35,448 bases of DNA from an uncultured beta proteobacterium (GCA_903847325.1 CAINDJ010000407.1:1-35448); one strand, 5' to 3'. Shown: positions 10,322-20,091, counted from the stretch's first letter. The notes: a model not told the origin generated them from the sequence alone. Translations and numbers: made by a program.

Positions 10322-11857
10322 TTACATCACCGCGCCAATCTGCCACGGCACGAATTCATTCTGTCCGTAGCCGTGGTTTTCGCTCTTGGTGCGCTCGCCC
10401 GAGGCGACTTTGATGATGAGTTCAAAGATCTGTGCACCTTTTTCCTGAATCGACATGCCATTGTCTACGATCTCGCCGCAGTTAATGTCGATGTCTTCGC
10501 TTTGACGCTGCCATAACGCGTTATTGGTCGAGAGCTTGATGGAAGGCGAGGGCGCGCAGCCATAGGCCGAGCCACGCCCTGTCGTAAAGCATATCAGGTT
10601 GGCTCCGCCTGCAACTTGCCCTGTGGCCGATACCGGGTCATAGCCCGGTGTATCCATGTAGACAAACCCCTTTGCTGTCACGGGTTCTGAGTATTCGTAG
10701 ACGGCCTCCAGGCGCATCGTTCCGCCTTTAGCGACCGCGCCCAGGGATTTTTCAAGAATCGTCGTCAATCCGCCAGCCTTATTGCCTGCCGAAGGATTGT
10801 TGTTCATCTCCCCCTGATTGCGTGCGCAATAGTCTTCCCACCAGTGAATGCGTTTGATGAGTTTTTCCGCGATAGCCGCGTTTGCAGCTCTTCTTGTCAG
10901 TAAGTGCTCGGCACCGTAAATCTCTGGCGTCTCCGATAGAATTGCCGTGCCGCCATTTTGTACCAGCATGTCTACCGCGACACCCAGTGCTGGATTGGCA
11001 GAAATGCCCGAATAACCGTCAGAACCCCCGCATTGCAGGCCGAGTGTCAGATGACTGACGGGGACGTCCGTACGTGTCACTTTATTTGCGTGGGGCAGCA
11101 TGTCTTTGATGAGCGCGATACCTTTTTGTACGGTTTTTTTCGTGCCGCCGGTTTCCTGGATATTAAACGTCTGAAAGAGTGGATTTTCAGACAGTTTTTC
11201 TGCGGTCAGTAAATCGGTGATCTGGTTCGTTTCACAACCGAGACCGACCATCAGTACGCCACAGAAATTGACATGACGTGCGTAGCCTGAGAGCGTGCGG
11301 CGCAAGACGTCCATGCCCTCGCCGGTTGAACCCATCCCACAGCCGCTCCCCATCGTGAGTGCGACCACGCCGTCGACGTTTGGAAAAGCGGCGAGGGCTT
11401 CCGGGTGTGTTTCGCGGTCAAAGTGACTGGCGATGGCGCGTGCCGCGGTAGCGGAGCAATTCACGCTGGTCAGGATACCGAGATAGTTACGGGTAGCTAC
11501 TCGACCATCGGCACGAACGATGCCTTTAAACGTGCGGGGATTTTTTGCGTACTCTGTTGGTTTCGCATCAACGCCAATCGCATAGTCACGCGTAAACGCG
11601 CCTGCTTCTGCCCCCATACCCAGGTTGTGGACATGGACGTGCGCGCCTTGTTCGATGTCAGCGGTTGCGAAACCAATGATCTGGTTATAGCGTCGAACAG
11701 GTTCGCCTTTGGTTATTTTTCGTGTGGCGACCTTGTGGCCAGGTGGGATCAGGCCGCGTGTGGTCAGATTTTCTGATGCGATCTTTGTACCTGAAATAAG
11801 TTGCTGACGCGCGATGACCACATCATCCTGAGGATGCAGACGAATAATCGGTTCCAT
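10322..11857 (-). CDS. UxaA-family (altronate/galactarate dehydratase-like) hydro-lyase with N-terminal SAF domain
   Basis: The start at MEPIIRLHPQDDVVIA is preferred over the 11917 extension. GIVRADGRVATRNYLGILTSVNCSATAARAI, LGLQCGGSDGYSGISANPALG and YMDTPGYDPVSATGQVAGGANLICFTTGRGSAYG are UxaA/GarD motifs. Confidence 0.88.
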   Translation of the reverse strand: MEPIIRLHPQDDVVIARQQLISGTKIASENLTTRGLIPPGHKVATRKITKGEPVRRYNQIIGFATADIEQGAHVHVHNLGMGAEAGAFTRDYAIGVDAKPTEYAKNPRTFKGIVRADGRVATRNYLGILTSVNCSATAARAIASHFDRETHPEALAAFPNVDGVVALTMGSGCGMGSTGEGMDVLRRTLSGYARHVNFCGVLMVGLGCETNQITDLLTAEKLSENPLFQTFNIQETGGTKKTVQKGIALIKDMLPHANKVTRTDVPVSHLTLGLQCGGSDGYSGISANPALGVAVDMLVQNGGTAILSETPEIYGAEHLLTRRAANAAIAEKLIKRIHWWEDYCARNQGEMNNNPSAGNKAGGLTTILEKSLGAVAKGGTMRLEAVYEYSEPVTAKGFVYMDTPGYDPVSATGQVAGGANLICFTTGRGSAYGCAPSPSIKLSTNNALWQRQSEDIDINCGEIVDNGMSIQEKGAQIFELIIKVASGERTKSENHGYGQNEFVPWQIGAVM

Positions 11858-11927
11858 TGTGATTCCTGTAATTGATTCTGTAGTTATTTTGTGTTTGTTT
11901 TGTGTATGCTCTGTCACTGCGCTGTGT

Positions 11928-12794
11928 TTATTCTTTCACTGATCCGGTCATGCCGGATACGTAATACTCAACGAAAAACGAGTATACAAAGGCGACTGGT
12001 AATGAGCCCAGCAGGGCTCCTGCCATCAGCGCGCCCCAGTGATAGACATCGCCTTCGACCAATTCAGTAATGACGCCCACAGGAACTGTTTTGATCTCCG
12101 AGGACGAGACAAAAGTCAGTGCGTAGATGAATTCATTCCATGACAGCGTAAAGGCAAAGATACCGGCTGAGATCAGACCGGGCACGGCGAGCGGCAAAAT
12201 GATCCGTGTGAGGATCTGCCAGCGGCTCGCACCGTCGATCATCGCGCACTCTTCGAGCTCGAAAGGAATGGTTCTGAAATAGCCCATGAGCAGCCAGGTA
12301 CAAAATGGAACGAGAAAAGTAGGGTAGGTGAGAATCAGCGCCATGCGCGTATCGAATAATCCATACTGATACACGATGCTGGCCAGAGGGATAAAGATAA
12401 TCGAGGGTGGAACCAGATAGGCAAAGAAAATTACCATCCCTGCGACTTTCGCACCCTTAAAACGCAGACGCTCGATCGCGTAGGCGGCCAGCACAGAGGT
12501 GAATAGCGAAACAAAGGTTGAGCACACCGATACGATCACGGTGTTGAGCAGCCATGCCGGATACGAGGTGTGAAACAACAGCTTTTTAAAGTGTGCGAGT
12601 GTCGGGTTGATCAGCCAGAAAGGGTTGCCCGCTTTTGACAGCAGTTCCTCATTTGGCTTGAAAGCAGTCATTCCCATCCAGTAAAAAGGGAATAACAAAA
12701 TAACGAGCATCAGGATCAGTGGAATATAAATCGTCACCCAGCGACGCGGCAGCGAGGTTAAAAATTCCATACCGTTATTGTTTTGTTTGGACAT
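11928..12794 (-). CDS. Carbohydrate ABC transporter permease (MalG/UgpE-like)
   Basis: EECAMIDGASRWQILTRIILPLAVPGLISAGIFAFTLSWNEF is the EAA-loop permease signature of CUT1 systems. Confidence 0.92.
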   Translation of the reverse strand: MSKQNNNGMEFLTSLPRRWVTIYIPLILMLVILLFPFYWMGMTAFKPNEELLSKAGNPFWLINPTLAHFKKLLFHTSYPAWLLNTVIVSVCSTFVSLFTSVLAAYAIERLRFKGAKVAGMVIFFAYLVPPSIIFIPLASIVYQYGLFDTRMALILTYPTFLVPFCTWLLMGYFRTIPFELEECAMIDGASRWQILTRIILPLAVPGLISAGIFAFTLSWNEFIYALTFVSSSEIKTVPVGVITELVEGDVYHWGALMAGALLGSLPVAFVYSFFVEYYVSGMTGSVKE

Positions 12795-12812
12795 TGCGTA
12801 GAGTTCCTGAAA

Positions 12813-13727
12813 TTATTTGTCGGCGCCTTGCTGCCACGCGCGACGTTGCAAGCCAAAGTAACTAAACATAATTGCTGCCAGCAGTAGCGGCACCATCATA
12901 GTTGCGATCGCGGCACCTTCGCCCATGGATCCGCCAGGGATCGCACGTTGAAAGGCCAGTGTCGCCATCAGGTGGGTCGCGTTGAGTGGACCTCCGCGTG
13001 TCAAGACATAGATCAACTGGAAATCGGTAAACGTGAACAACACGGAAAAGGTCATCACAACCGCGATGATCGGTGTGAGCAACGGCATCGTGATGTAACG
13101 AAACTGTTGCCAGGGTGTCGCACCGTCAATGGAGGCTGCTTCGTAGTAGGACGGCGAAATTGTCTGCAGGCCTGCGAGTAACGAAATCGCCACGAAGGGA
13201 ATGCCGCGCCAGACGTTGGCGATAATGACAGACATGCGCGCGAGCCAGGGCTCGCCCAGGAAATCGATATACGTATCGATCAAACCCATTTTGACAAGGA
13301 GCCAGCTCAGGACAGAAAATTGTGAATCATAGAGCCACCAGAACGCGATAGCGGAGAGTGCGGTCGGCACAATCCAGGGCAACAACACAACAGCCCTGAA
13401 AAATGACTGGAAGGGCAGGTTTTTATTTAATAAAAGCGCCAGCCAAAGGCCTAGCAGGAATTTGAAAATACTCGCCACGATCGTATAAAAAAGCGTATTG
13501 AAAACAGAGAGCAAAAACACACTGTCGGTCAACAGATAGGTAAAGTTTTCCAGACCAATCCATTCTCCTGGCCGACCAATTTTCGCATCGGTAAAACCAA
13601 GCCATGTTCCCAGGCCAAGTGGGTACGCGAGCAATCCAATCAGCAGCAACGCAGCGGGCACCATGAAGGCATAGCCGAGTGCGTGGCGGTTGGACTGAAA
13701 TCTTTCCAGTAGTGACAGGTTGCTCAT
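12813..13727 (-). CDS. Sugar ABC transporter permease (UgpA/MalF-like)
   Basis: Start MSNLSLLERFQSNRHALG preferred; YYEAASIDGATPWQQFRYITMPLLTPII is the EAA loop. Confidence 0.9.
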   Translation of the reverse strand: MSNLSLLERFQSNRHALGYAFMVPAALLLIGLLAYPLGLGTWLGFTDAKIGRPGEWIGLENFTYLLTDSVFLLSVFNTLFYTIVASIFKFLLGLWLALLLNKNLPFQSFFRAVVLLPWIVPTALSAIAFWWLYDSQFSVLSWLLVKMGLIDTYIDFLGEPWLARMSVIIANVWRGIPFVAISLLAGLQTISPSYYEAASIDGATPWQQFRYITMPLLTPIIAVVMTFSVLFTFTDFQLIYVLTRGGPLNATHLMATLAFQRAIPGGSMGEGAAIATMMVPLLLAAIMFSYFGLQRRAWQQGADK

Positions 13728-13845
13728 GTGTAGATGCTTTGGTTGTAGTGTTGACAAAAAACGTTCGCCTGTCTGGTGGTGCATGCTGAGTGGTGCATGT
13801 TTAGCCGTGCCTGCATCCAGCATGCGAACGTTGTTCTAGTCTTTA

Positions 13846-15168
13846 TTAGCTCTTGTAATAACGCTTGGCGCGCTCGGCAGCGCGTGCGGCCGCTTCTTTT
13901 GGTGTTTTGTTACCACTTGAAGCTTCAGCCACCATGTCGAGCACGATATAGTCGGCCAGACATGCAGCCGAGGCGGCACCCAGGGGGCCTGAATTGCCGT
14001 GATACGTCATCATGGCTGGACCTTCGCCGTAGACTTTCGCCTTTGGATCTGTTGTCCAGATAGGATTCTTGTCGTAGGCTTTGAGTGTTTGCGCACCATA
14101 ACCAATCGACTTTTCCAACCAGGGGTTGTATTGCTCGGCTTCCATTAACCAGCGCGCGAGTTCTTTGGTGGCGTTAGGATATTTGGTGTGCGAGAACAGC
14201 ATCATTTGCGTGATCTGCATCAACTCCATGGGTTTGCCAACCGGGCCGACCGGGAAGTGCGCATGCTGGATGTCTTTGGCCATTTCCTGCATTTTTGGAT
14301 CAGGCGAAGTTTTGGCCGCGTAATACACAGAGATGCCGTTAGCGGTCAGACTGATCTGGCCGTCAAGGAATGCCTTGTTATTGTTAGGATCTTGCCAGGA
14401 AAGTGTGCCGGGGACAAAGGTCTTGTAGAGCTGAGCGGCGTATTCAAGGGCTGCGATGGTCTCGGGTGAGTTCACCACCACATTGCCTTTGTCATCCACC
14501 AGCTTGCCGCCATGGGACCAGAGCAGCCAGTGGACCCAGTTGTTGCCATCACCGACTGCTTTGCCCAGCGCGAAACCTGCTGGTGTGCCTTTTGCTTTCA
14601 TCGCCTGGCACAGCTTGAGAAAACCTGCCGTGTCGGTTGGCATCGCGTCAAAGCCTGCTGCTTTCATATGGCTTTCGCGATACACCATGGCATTGGCGAT
14701 AATGGCCCATGGTACTGAAATCCATTTGTTGTTCAGGGTGCCGTATTGCTTGGATACGTCGTACCAGCCACCATACTTGTTACCCAGATAGGTGCAGAGC
14801 TCTGTGACATCAAGCAATTTTGTCGGGTACTGGAATGGATCATCGAACCAACCCATGATCATGTCTGGGCCGCTGCCTACGTTGGCGGTGACCGCTGCTT
14901 TAGGGCGAACATCTTCCCAGCCCTCGTTGTCAACACGCACTTCAACGCCCGTCGCTTTGCTAAAGGCCGCGACGTTGGCCATGAACTGATCCTCATCGCC
15001 CTGAACGAAACGTTTCCAGCGCAGCACGCGCAGTTTCGCACCAGCTTCTGGCTTGTATGAAAGGGTTGGCGTTTGCGCCATGGTGAGCGGGCTATAGCTA
15101 CCTACCGCCGAGGCACCTGCGACAGCTGCGCCTGTTCCGATAAATTCACGACGTGATACGTTTTTCAT
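13846..15168 (-). CDS. Extracellular solute-binding protein of the ABC importer, probable Tat substrate
   Basis: SRREFIGTGAAVAGASAVG signal sequence; the body resembles family 1 sugar-binding proteins and sits between the permease and ATPase genes. Confidence 0.9.
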   Translation of the reverse strand: MKNVSRREFIGTGAAVAGASAVGSYSPLTMAQTPTLSYKPEAGAKLRVLRWKRFVQGDEDQFMANVAAFSKATGVEVRVDNEGWEDVRPKAAVTANVGSGPDMIMGWFDDPFQYPTKLLDVTELCTYLGNKYGGWYDVSKQYGTLNNKWISVPWAIIANAMVYRESHMKAAGFDAMPTDTAGFLKLCQAMKAKGTPAGFALGKAVGDGNNWVHWLLWSHGGKLVDDKGNVVVNSPETIAALEYAAQLYKTFVPGTLSWQDPNNNKAFLDGQISLTANGISVYYAAKTSPDPKMQEMAKDIQHAHFPVGPVGKPMELMQITQMMLFSHTKYPNATKELARWLMEAEQYNPWLEKSIGYGAQTLKAYDKNPIWTTDPKAKVYGEGPAMMTYHGNSGPLGAASAACLADYIVLDMVAEASSGNKTPKEAAARAAERAKRYYKS

Positions 15169-15253
15169 GCTTGATCTCCTTGGGTACAGCAGTGGACTGC
15201 TTTGTTATTAAAAAGACTGCAATCGAATCATTCATTAAGAGCTACACAACAAA

Positions 15254-16321
15254 CTAAAGAACGGTGCCACTCGCCGCATCAAATAAGTGGCATTTGGTCA
15301 CGTCAGGCCTGAGTTTCAATGTCTGGCCTGGGACGATATCCATGCGCTCGTGGAACACGATCGTCATGGGCGTTGCAGCGAGTTCACAACTTACAAAAGT
15401 ATCTGCACCGGTGGGTTCGATCACATTTGCGGTGACGGTAATCTGACCCGCGGGGTCAATGATGAGGTGCTCTGGACGAGTGCCGAACAATGCTTCTTGT
15501 CCTTCGTTGCCGACCAGATAGTTCTTGACGGTAATGATGATGCCATCGCGTAACTCGATCGCGGTGGAGCCGTTCTGGTGACGCAACTTGCCAGGCAACA
15601 TATTCATGGCGGGTGAGCCGATGAATCCCGCAACAAAGGTATTGGTGGGATGTTCGTATAGCTCGAGCGGACCGCCGACTTGTTCGACGATGCCGTCGCG
15701 CATGACGACGATCTGATCGCCCATTGTCATGGCTTCGATCTGATCGTGTGTCACATAGACAGAAGTGGTTTTCAATCGTTGATGCAAAGCCTTGATCTCG
15801 GTGCGCATCTGCACGCGCAGTTTTGCGTCCAGGTTTGATAGTGGCTCGTCAAAAAGAAATACTTGCGGATCACGCACAATCGCACGTCCCATTGCGACGC
15901 GCTGGCGTTGCCCGCCTGAGAGCTGGCGCGGGAAACGCTCAAGCAGCTCGGTCAAGCCCAGGATTTCAGCCGCGCGTTTGACCCGCGCGTCGCTGTCGGC
16001 TTTATCTGCCTTGGCCAGCATGAGCGAAAACGCCATGTTGTCCCGAACGGACATGTGAGGGTAGAGCGCGTAATTCTGAAACACCATTGCGATGTCGCGC
16101 TCTTTGGGTTGCATATTGTTGACGCATCTGTCGCCAATGAATATTTCACCGCCCGTGACTTCTTCTAGACCTGCCAGCATGCGTAACAGCGTTGATTTTC
16201 CACAACCAGATGGACCAACCAGGACCGTAAAGGAGCCCTCAGGTATTGTGATATCCACACCATGAAGAATCTCAGTGTCTTGAAAAGATTTCTTGACGCC
16301 GCGTAGGGTGACACTAGCCAT
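15254..16321 (-). CDS. ABC transporter ATP-binding protein (UgpC/MsmK-like)
   Basis: Walker [10 protein letters not shown], signature [14 protein letters not shown], Walker [13 protein letters not shown], and a C-terminal TOBE-like region. Confidence 0.94.
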   Translation of the reverse strand: MASVTLRGVKKSFQDTEILHGVDITIPEGSFTVLVGPSGCGKSTLLRMLAGLEEVTGGEIFIGDRCVNNMQPKERDIAMVFQNYALYPHMSVRDNMAFSLMLAKADKADSDARVKRAAEILGLTELLERFPRQLSGGQRQRVAMGRAIVRDPQVFLFDEPLSNLDAKLRVQMRTEIKALHQRLKTTSVYVTHDQIEAMTMGDQIVVMRDGIVEQVGGPLELYEHPTNTFVAGFIGSPAMNMLPGKLRHQNGSTAIELRDGIIITVKNYLVGNEGQEALFGTRPEHLIIDPAGQITVTANVIEPTGADTFVSCELAATPMTIVFHERMDIVPGQTLKLRPDVTKCHLFDAASGTVL

Positions 16322-17274
16322 TATCGCGATCCTTGAATGACAACGTAATCAGGTTTGCCTGTTTTGGCAAAGGTAATAATGTTTTGTGCTGCCTTGCTGC
16401 GCAACTCGATTTCGGCTTCTTTCGAAAAGAACGCTGCGTGAGGCGTGAGAATCGTGCGTGGGTGGCGAACCAGAGGATGGTCGCCGGGAGGCTCGGTTGG
16501 CAATACGTCAAGAGCCAGTCCGCCCAGAATGCCGGAGTCGAGGGCCGCGAGCGCGTCGTCTACGTTAACCAGACCGCCACGTGCGGTATTGACGATAAAG
16601 CTTGCGGGCTTCATCAGCTTGAGCATATCGCGATTGATGATGTTGCGGGTTTCATCGTTGAGCGGTGTGTGGACCGAAATAATATCTGCGGTGGAAAAAA
16701 GTTTTTCCATTTCTACACGTTCGACGTAGGGTGGAAAGTCATACGCCATGATATGAGGGTCGCAAGCGATCACTTTGCCGTACGTCTCGCGAGCGATATG
16801 CGCAAAGCGTTTGCCAATGCGACCCAGACCCAGTACCCCAACCGTCATGTTGAGTGGTCGCTTGAGTACGCCCGGGCTCAGATAGTGCCATGTGCCGGCG
16901 CGCACATCGCGATCATAAAAAGATAAGTGACGGGTGAGATTCAGCGCCATCGCAAAGGCGTGGCTGGCGACTTCGTGCACACCGTAGTCGGGTGAGTTGC
17001 CCACCCAGACGCCGCACGCTTGCGCATCATTGGTATTGATCGTGTCAAACCCTGCGCCAAAACGACTGACAATTTTCAGCTTAGGCAGTGCCTCAAATAC
17101 TTTACGGTTGGCTGGAGCGTATTGCAATAAAAATGCATCAGCATTTTTACCGGCTTCGATAAGATCATCCTCTGTCTTGCACTGGGCTGTGGTCACCGAT
17201 AATCCAGCTTTCTTAAACAGGTCGAGCTCAAGTTCGACATTTGGAAAGTCGAAGTCCGTAATTAAAACGTTCAT
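16321..17274 (-). CDS. NAD-dependent D-2-hydroxyacid dehydrogenase family protein (CtBP-like)
   Basis: GVLGLGRIGKRFAHIA dinucleotide fold; NTARGGLVN, LDVLPTEPP and LTPHAAFFS supply the Arg/Glu/His catalytic positions. Overlaps the ATPase start by 1 bp. Confidence 0.92.
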   Translation of the reverse strand: MNVLITDFDFPNVELELDLFKKAGLSVTTAQCKTEDDLIEAGKNADAFLLQYAPANRKVFEALPKLKIVSRFGAGFDTINTNDAQACGVWVGNSPDYGVHEVASHAFAMALNLTRHLSFYDRDVRAGTWHYLSPGVLKRPLNMTVGVLGLGRIGKRFAHIARETYGKVIACDPHIMAYDFPPYVERVEMEKLFSTADIISVHTPLNDETRNIINRDMLKLMKPASFIVNTARGGLVNVDDALAALDSGILGGLALDVLPTEPPGDHPLVRHPRTILTPHAAFFSKEAEIELRSKAAQNIITFAKTGKPDYVVIQGSR

Positions 17275-17341
17275 GAAAGCGTATGTCTCCAGCGAATTGA
17301 TTTGGCAATTGTGTTTGACTTGGTGACTGAAGGATATTATG

Positions 17342-17374
17342 GTTGTGCCAACAGAGCAATTGGCCTGACCAATT
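17342..17374. promoter_or_regulatory. Candidate operator for the FadR-type GntR regulator in the divergent promoter region
   Basis: AATTGG-CCTGA-CCAATT perfect inverted repeat at 17358-17374, preceded by the smaller palindrome GTTG-TGC-CAAC at 17342-17352. The same TTGG-N5-CCAA core occurs at 20054-20072. Confidence 0.65.
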
Positions 17375-17420
17375 TTTAGCTAAACAGCGGGAAAACCCCT
17401 AAACTTTTGAGGCAAATACG

Positions 17421-18188
17421 ATGGCTGCAGCAGCGATTTATGATTTTTCAGGTAAACACGCCGTGGTGACAGGCGGCGCCGCAGGCATTGGTGAGGCCTG
17501 TGCACGACGTTTATTGAATGGTGGAGCAAAAGTATCAATCTGGGATCGTGATGAGAAAGCGCTGGCTGCGGTGCGGGAAAAATTCGGTGCGCACGCGCAG
17601 GGCGTGCAGGTGGATGTCTCCGATGAGCAATCTGTGATGGCTGCGGTCAAGGCTACGCTGGCCTTTGCAAACCATATCGATATTCTTGTGAATAGCGCGG
17701 GTATCACGGGACCGAACACGACCGTCATCGAGTACCCGGTCGAGGAGTGGAATCGGGTGTTTGATATCAACGTGCGCGGTACGTTTCTGACATGTAAAAA
17801 CATCGCGCCGATCATGAAACTGGCCAACGGCGGCAAGGGTTATGGTCGCATTGTGAATATCGCCTCGGTTGCGGGCAAAGAAGGTAATCCAAACGCGTCT
17901 GCCTATAGTGCTTCGAAAGCAGCCGTGATAGGACTGACCAAGTCCTTGGGTAAGGAACTGTCCTTGACAGAAATCAAGGTCAACTGCATCACCCCGGCAG
18001 CAGTCAAGACGGGCATGTTTGATCAGATGACGCAGCAGCATATTGATTTCATGCTCTCTAAAATCCCGATGAATCGCTTTGGCGAAATTACCGAAATCGC
18101 TAACCTGGTCGCCTGGTTATCTTCGGATGAGTGCAGCTTCTCGACTGGCGCGGTCTTTGATATCTCCGGTGGTCGTGCGACATATTGA
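17421..18188 (+). CDS. SDR-family oxidoreductase (FabG-like)
   Basis: VTGGAAGIGEACARRL, DILVNSAGITG and YSASKAAVIGLTKSLGKEL are classical SDR motifs. Confidence 0.92.
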   Translation: MAAAAIYDFSGKHAVVTGGAAGIGEACARRLLNGGAKVSIWDRDEKALAAVREKFGAHAQGVQVDVSDEQSVMAAVKATLAFANHIDILVNSAGITGPNTTVIEYPVEEWNRVFDINVRGTFLTCKNIAPIMKLANGGKGYGRIVNIASVAGKEGNPNASAYSASKAAVIGLTKSLGKELSLTEIKVNCITPAAVKTGMFDQMTQQHIDFMLSKIPMNRFGEITEIANLVAWLSSDECSFSTGAVFDISGGRATY

Positions 18189-18200
18189 TTCAAGAGATTA

Positions 18201-19265
18201 ATGATGACTGAGACACTACCGATATATCGCAGCGAAGATCTGCTCGCGTTCGCAACCAGTTTGCTCGTTCACGCAGGGCTCGATGCCGACAAGTCGCAAA
18301 TCGTTGCCCGCACGCTTGTCGAGGGCGACTTGCTTGGCCATACTACGCACGGTCTGGCCCTGCTGCCTGGCTACCTGAAAGATCTTCTTGCCGCAGGCAT
18401 GACTGCGCATGGCAGCTATCGCGTGTTGCGCGATAAGCCCGCGGTGCAGCTTTGGGATGGCGAGCGCCTGCCTGGTCCGTGGCTGATCGAACAAGGTCTG
18501 GATATGCTGATTCCCCGGGCGCGCGAGCTAGGTGTCGCGACCCTTGCGATCAAGCGTAGCCATCACATTGCTTGCCTGGCTGTCTATCTGATGCGTGCGG
18601 CTAAGGAGGGCATGTTGATGGTACTCGCGAGCTCTGACCCGGCTGCTGCGAGTGTTGCTCCCTTTGGGGGTACGCAGCCCGTTATGACGCCTAATCCGAT
18701 CGCGATGGGTTTCCCGTGTTCGCGTGGTGATGTGTTGATTGATATTTCAGCATCGATTACGACTAATGGCATGTGCAATCGTCGTGCCGCTGCCGGAGAA
18801 ACTTTCGCCGAAGATTGGCTGATGGACGCGCAAGGCAATCCGACCAATGATCCTGCTGTGTTTGCCCAGAATCCTCCTGGTACCATTCTGCCGATTGGCG
18901 GACTGAGCTACGGACATAAAGGCTACGGCTTAGGTCTCATGGTCGAAGCGTTGACAGGGGGGCTGACCGGTTGGGGACGCGCGGATCCCAAAGAAGGTTG
19001 GGGCGCGACAGTGCACATTACTTTGTATGATCCCGAGGCTTTTGGCGGGCGAGCTGATTTTCTTCGGCAGATGGATCACCTGGCCGGATCCTGCATCCAT
19101 AATGTGCCGCGCGTGCCAGGTACAAAAGTACGTCTGCCGGGTCAGGCAGGTTTGGCATTGCGCGCGGAGCAATTAAAGAGCGGGGTCAAGCTTCACCCGG
19201 GTATTTTGCCCGGCTTAACGGCTTTTGCGGATAAGTTCAATGTCGCCTTGCCAGCGAGTTTGTGA
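18201..19265 (+). CDS. Ldh2/MDH2-family (malate/L-lactate-type) NAD(P)-dependent oxidoreductase
   Basis: GHTTHGLALLPGYL, IKRSHHIACLAVYL, GGTQPVMTPNPIAMGFP and LPIGGLSYGHKGYGLGLMVEALTGGLTG are family motifs. Confidence 0.92.
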   Translation: MMTETLPIYRSEDLLAFATSLLVHAGLDADKSQIVARTLVEGDLLGHTTHGLALLPGYLKDLLAAGMTAHGSYRVLRDKPAVQLWDGERLPGPWLIEQGLDMLIPRARELGVATLAIKRSHHIACLAVYLMRAAKEGMLMVLASSDPAAASVAPFGGTQPVMTPNPIAMGFPCSRGDVLIDISASITTNGMCNRRAAAGETFAEDWLMDAQGNPTNDPAVFAQNPPGTILPIGGLSYGHKGYGLGLMVEALTGGLTGWGRADPKEGWGATVHITLYDPEAFGGRADFLRQMDHLAGSCIHNVPRVPGTKVRLPGQAGLALRAEQLKSGVKLHPGILPGLTAFADKFNVALPASL

Positions 19266-19984
19266 TCACTGTTTGATTTGACCCAGCTCGCCGAGAATCG
19301 CTTGTAGGCGCGTTCCATGTGATGTCGCATGGCTAAGCGCGCCTTCTCCGCGTCGCGGGCTTTAATGGCGCGAACAATCGCACGGTGCTCCTTGATCGCC
19401 TGATTCCAGGTGATGCTGGTATCGAAATAATTAGATAGTCTGGAGAACAGCACGCCCATTCGCGCGTCGAACATTTGTTCGACCATGATTGCCAGGACTT
19501 GATTGCCTGAGGCGCGTGCAAGCACCGTGTGAAACTCGCGGTCTGCCGCAAGCGGGCTCTGATTTTTTTCAGACCGCTCAATCATCTGGTTGAGCAGGGA
19601 TTCGAGTTGTTCAACATCCTTGTCCGTGCGGCACAGTGCTGCTTGGGAGGCGATTTCAGACTCAATCAGTAGTCTGGCCTGGATGAGTTCAAAGGGGGCG
19701 AATTCTTTGGCTACGATCTTGCTCTCGCGCCGTCCTTTCTGTTTTGCCTGTTCGGGTTTGCACACATAAACCCCCGAGCCCATCTTGATCTGGACCACAC
19801 CAATCACCTCAAGCGCAATCAGCGCTTCGCGAACTGAAGGGCGCGAGACTTTGAATTTTTCAGCTAGGTCACGTTCGGAGGGCAGACGACTTTCCACCGG
19901 GAATTCGCCCGCATCGATCAGGTGCAAAAGTTGATCTGCGATCTGCTGGTAAACCCGACGTGTATCGATGGATTGGATAGGCAT
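19193..19984 (-). CDS. FadR-subfamily GntR transcriptional regulator (FCD domain)
   Basis: VYQQIADQLLHLIDAGEFPVESRLPSERDLAEKFKVSRPSVREALIALEVIGVVQIKMGSGVYV is a GntR wHTH; the C-terminal part fits FCD. Start MPIQSIDTRR preferred over the 20077 extension. Confidence 0.92.
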   Translation of the reverse strand: MPIQSIDTRRVYQQIADQLLHLIDAGEFPVESRLPSERDLAEKFKVSRPSVREALIALEVIGVVQIKMGSGVYVCKPEQAKQKGRRESKIVAKEFAPFELIQARLLIESEIASQAALCRTDKDVEQLESLLNQMIERSEKNQSPLAADREFHTVLARASGNQVLAIMVEQMFDARMGVLFSRLSNYFDTSITWNQAIKEHRAIVRAIKARDAEKARLAMRHHMERAYKRFSASWVKSNSDHKLAGKATLNLSAKAVKPGKIPG

Positions 19985-20053
19985 GGAAATATGTGTTGCG
20001 TGGAGAGGCAAAAAGTACGAAGCTGTGGATTGGATTTTGGCATAATAACTGGT

Positions 20054-20072
20054 AAATTGGTAAAGCCAATTT
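20054..20072. promoter_or_regulatory. Candidate operator for the FadR-type GntR regulator
   Basis: AAATTGG-TAAAG-CCAATTT perfect 7-bp inverted repeat between the divergent regulator (start 19984) and SDR (start 20092). Confidence 0.7.
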
Positions 20073-20091
20073 AACAACGGAGAATTCCAGC

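Noticed and set aside
15185-15198. AGCAG-TGGA-CTGCT hairpin between the ATPase and SBP genes
   Set aside because: Only a 5-bp stem with no T tract; could be chance or a minor mRNA structure.
16333-16926. 197-aa plus-strand ORF opposite the D-2-hydroxyacid dehydrogenase
   Set aside because: Antisense to a gene with intact catalytic motifs; no independent support.
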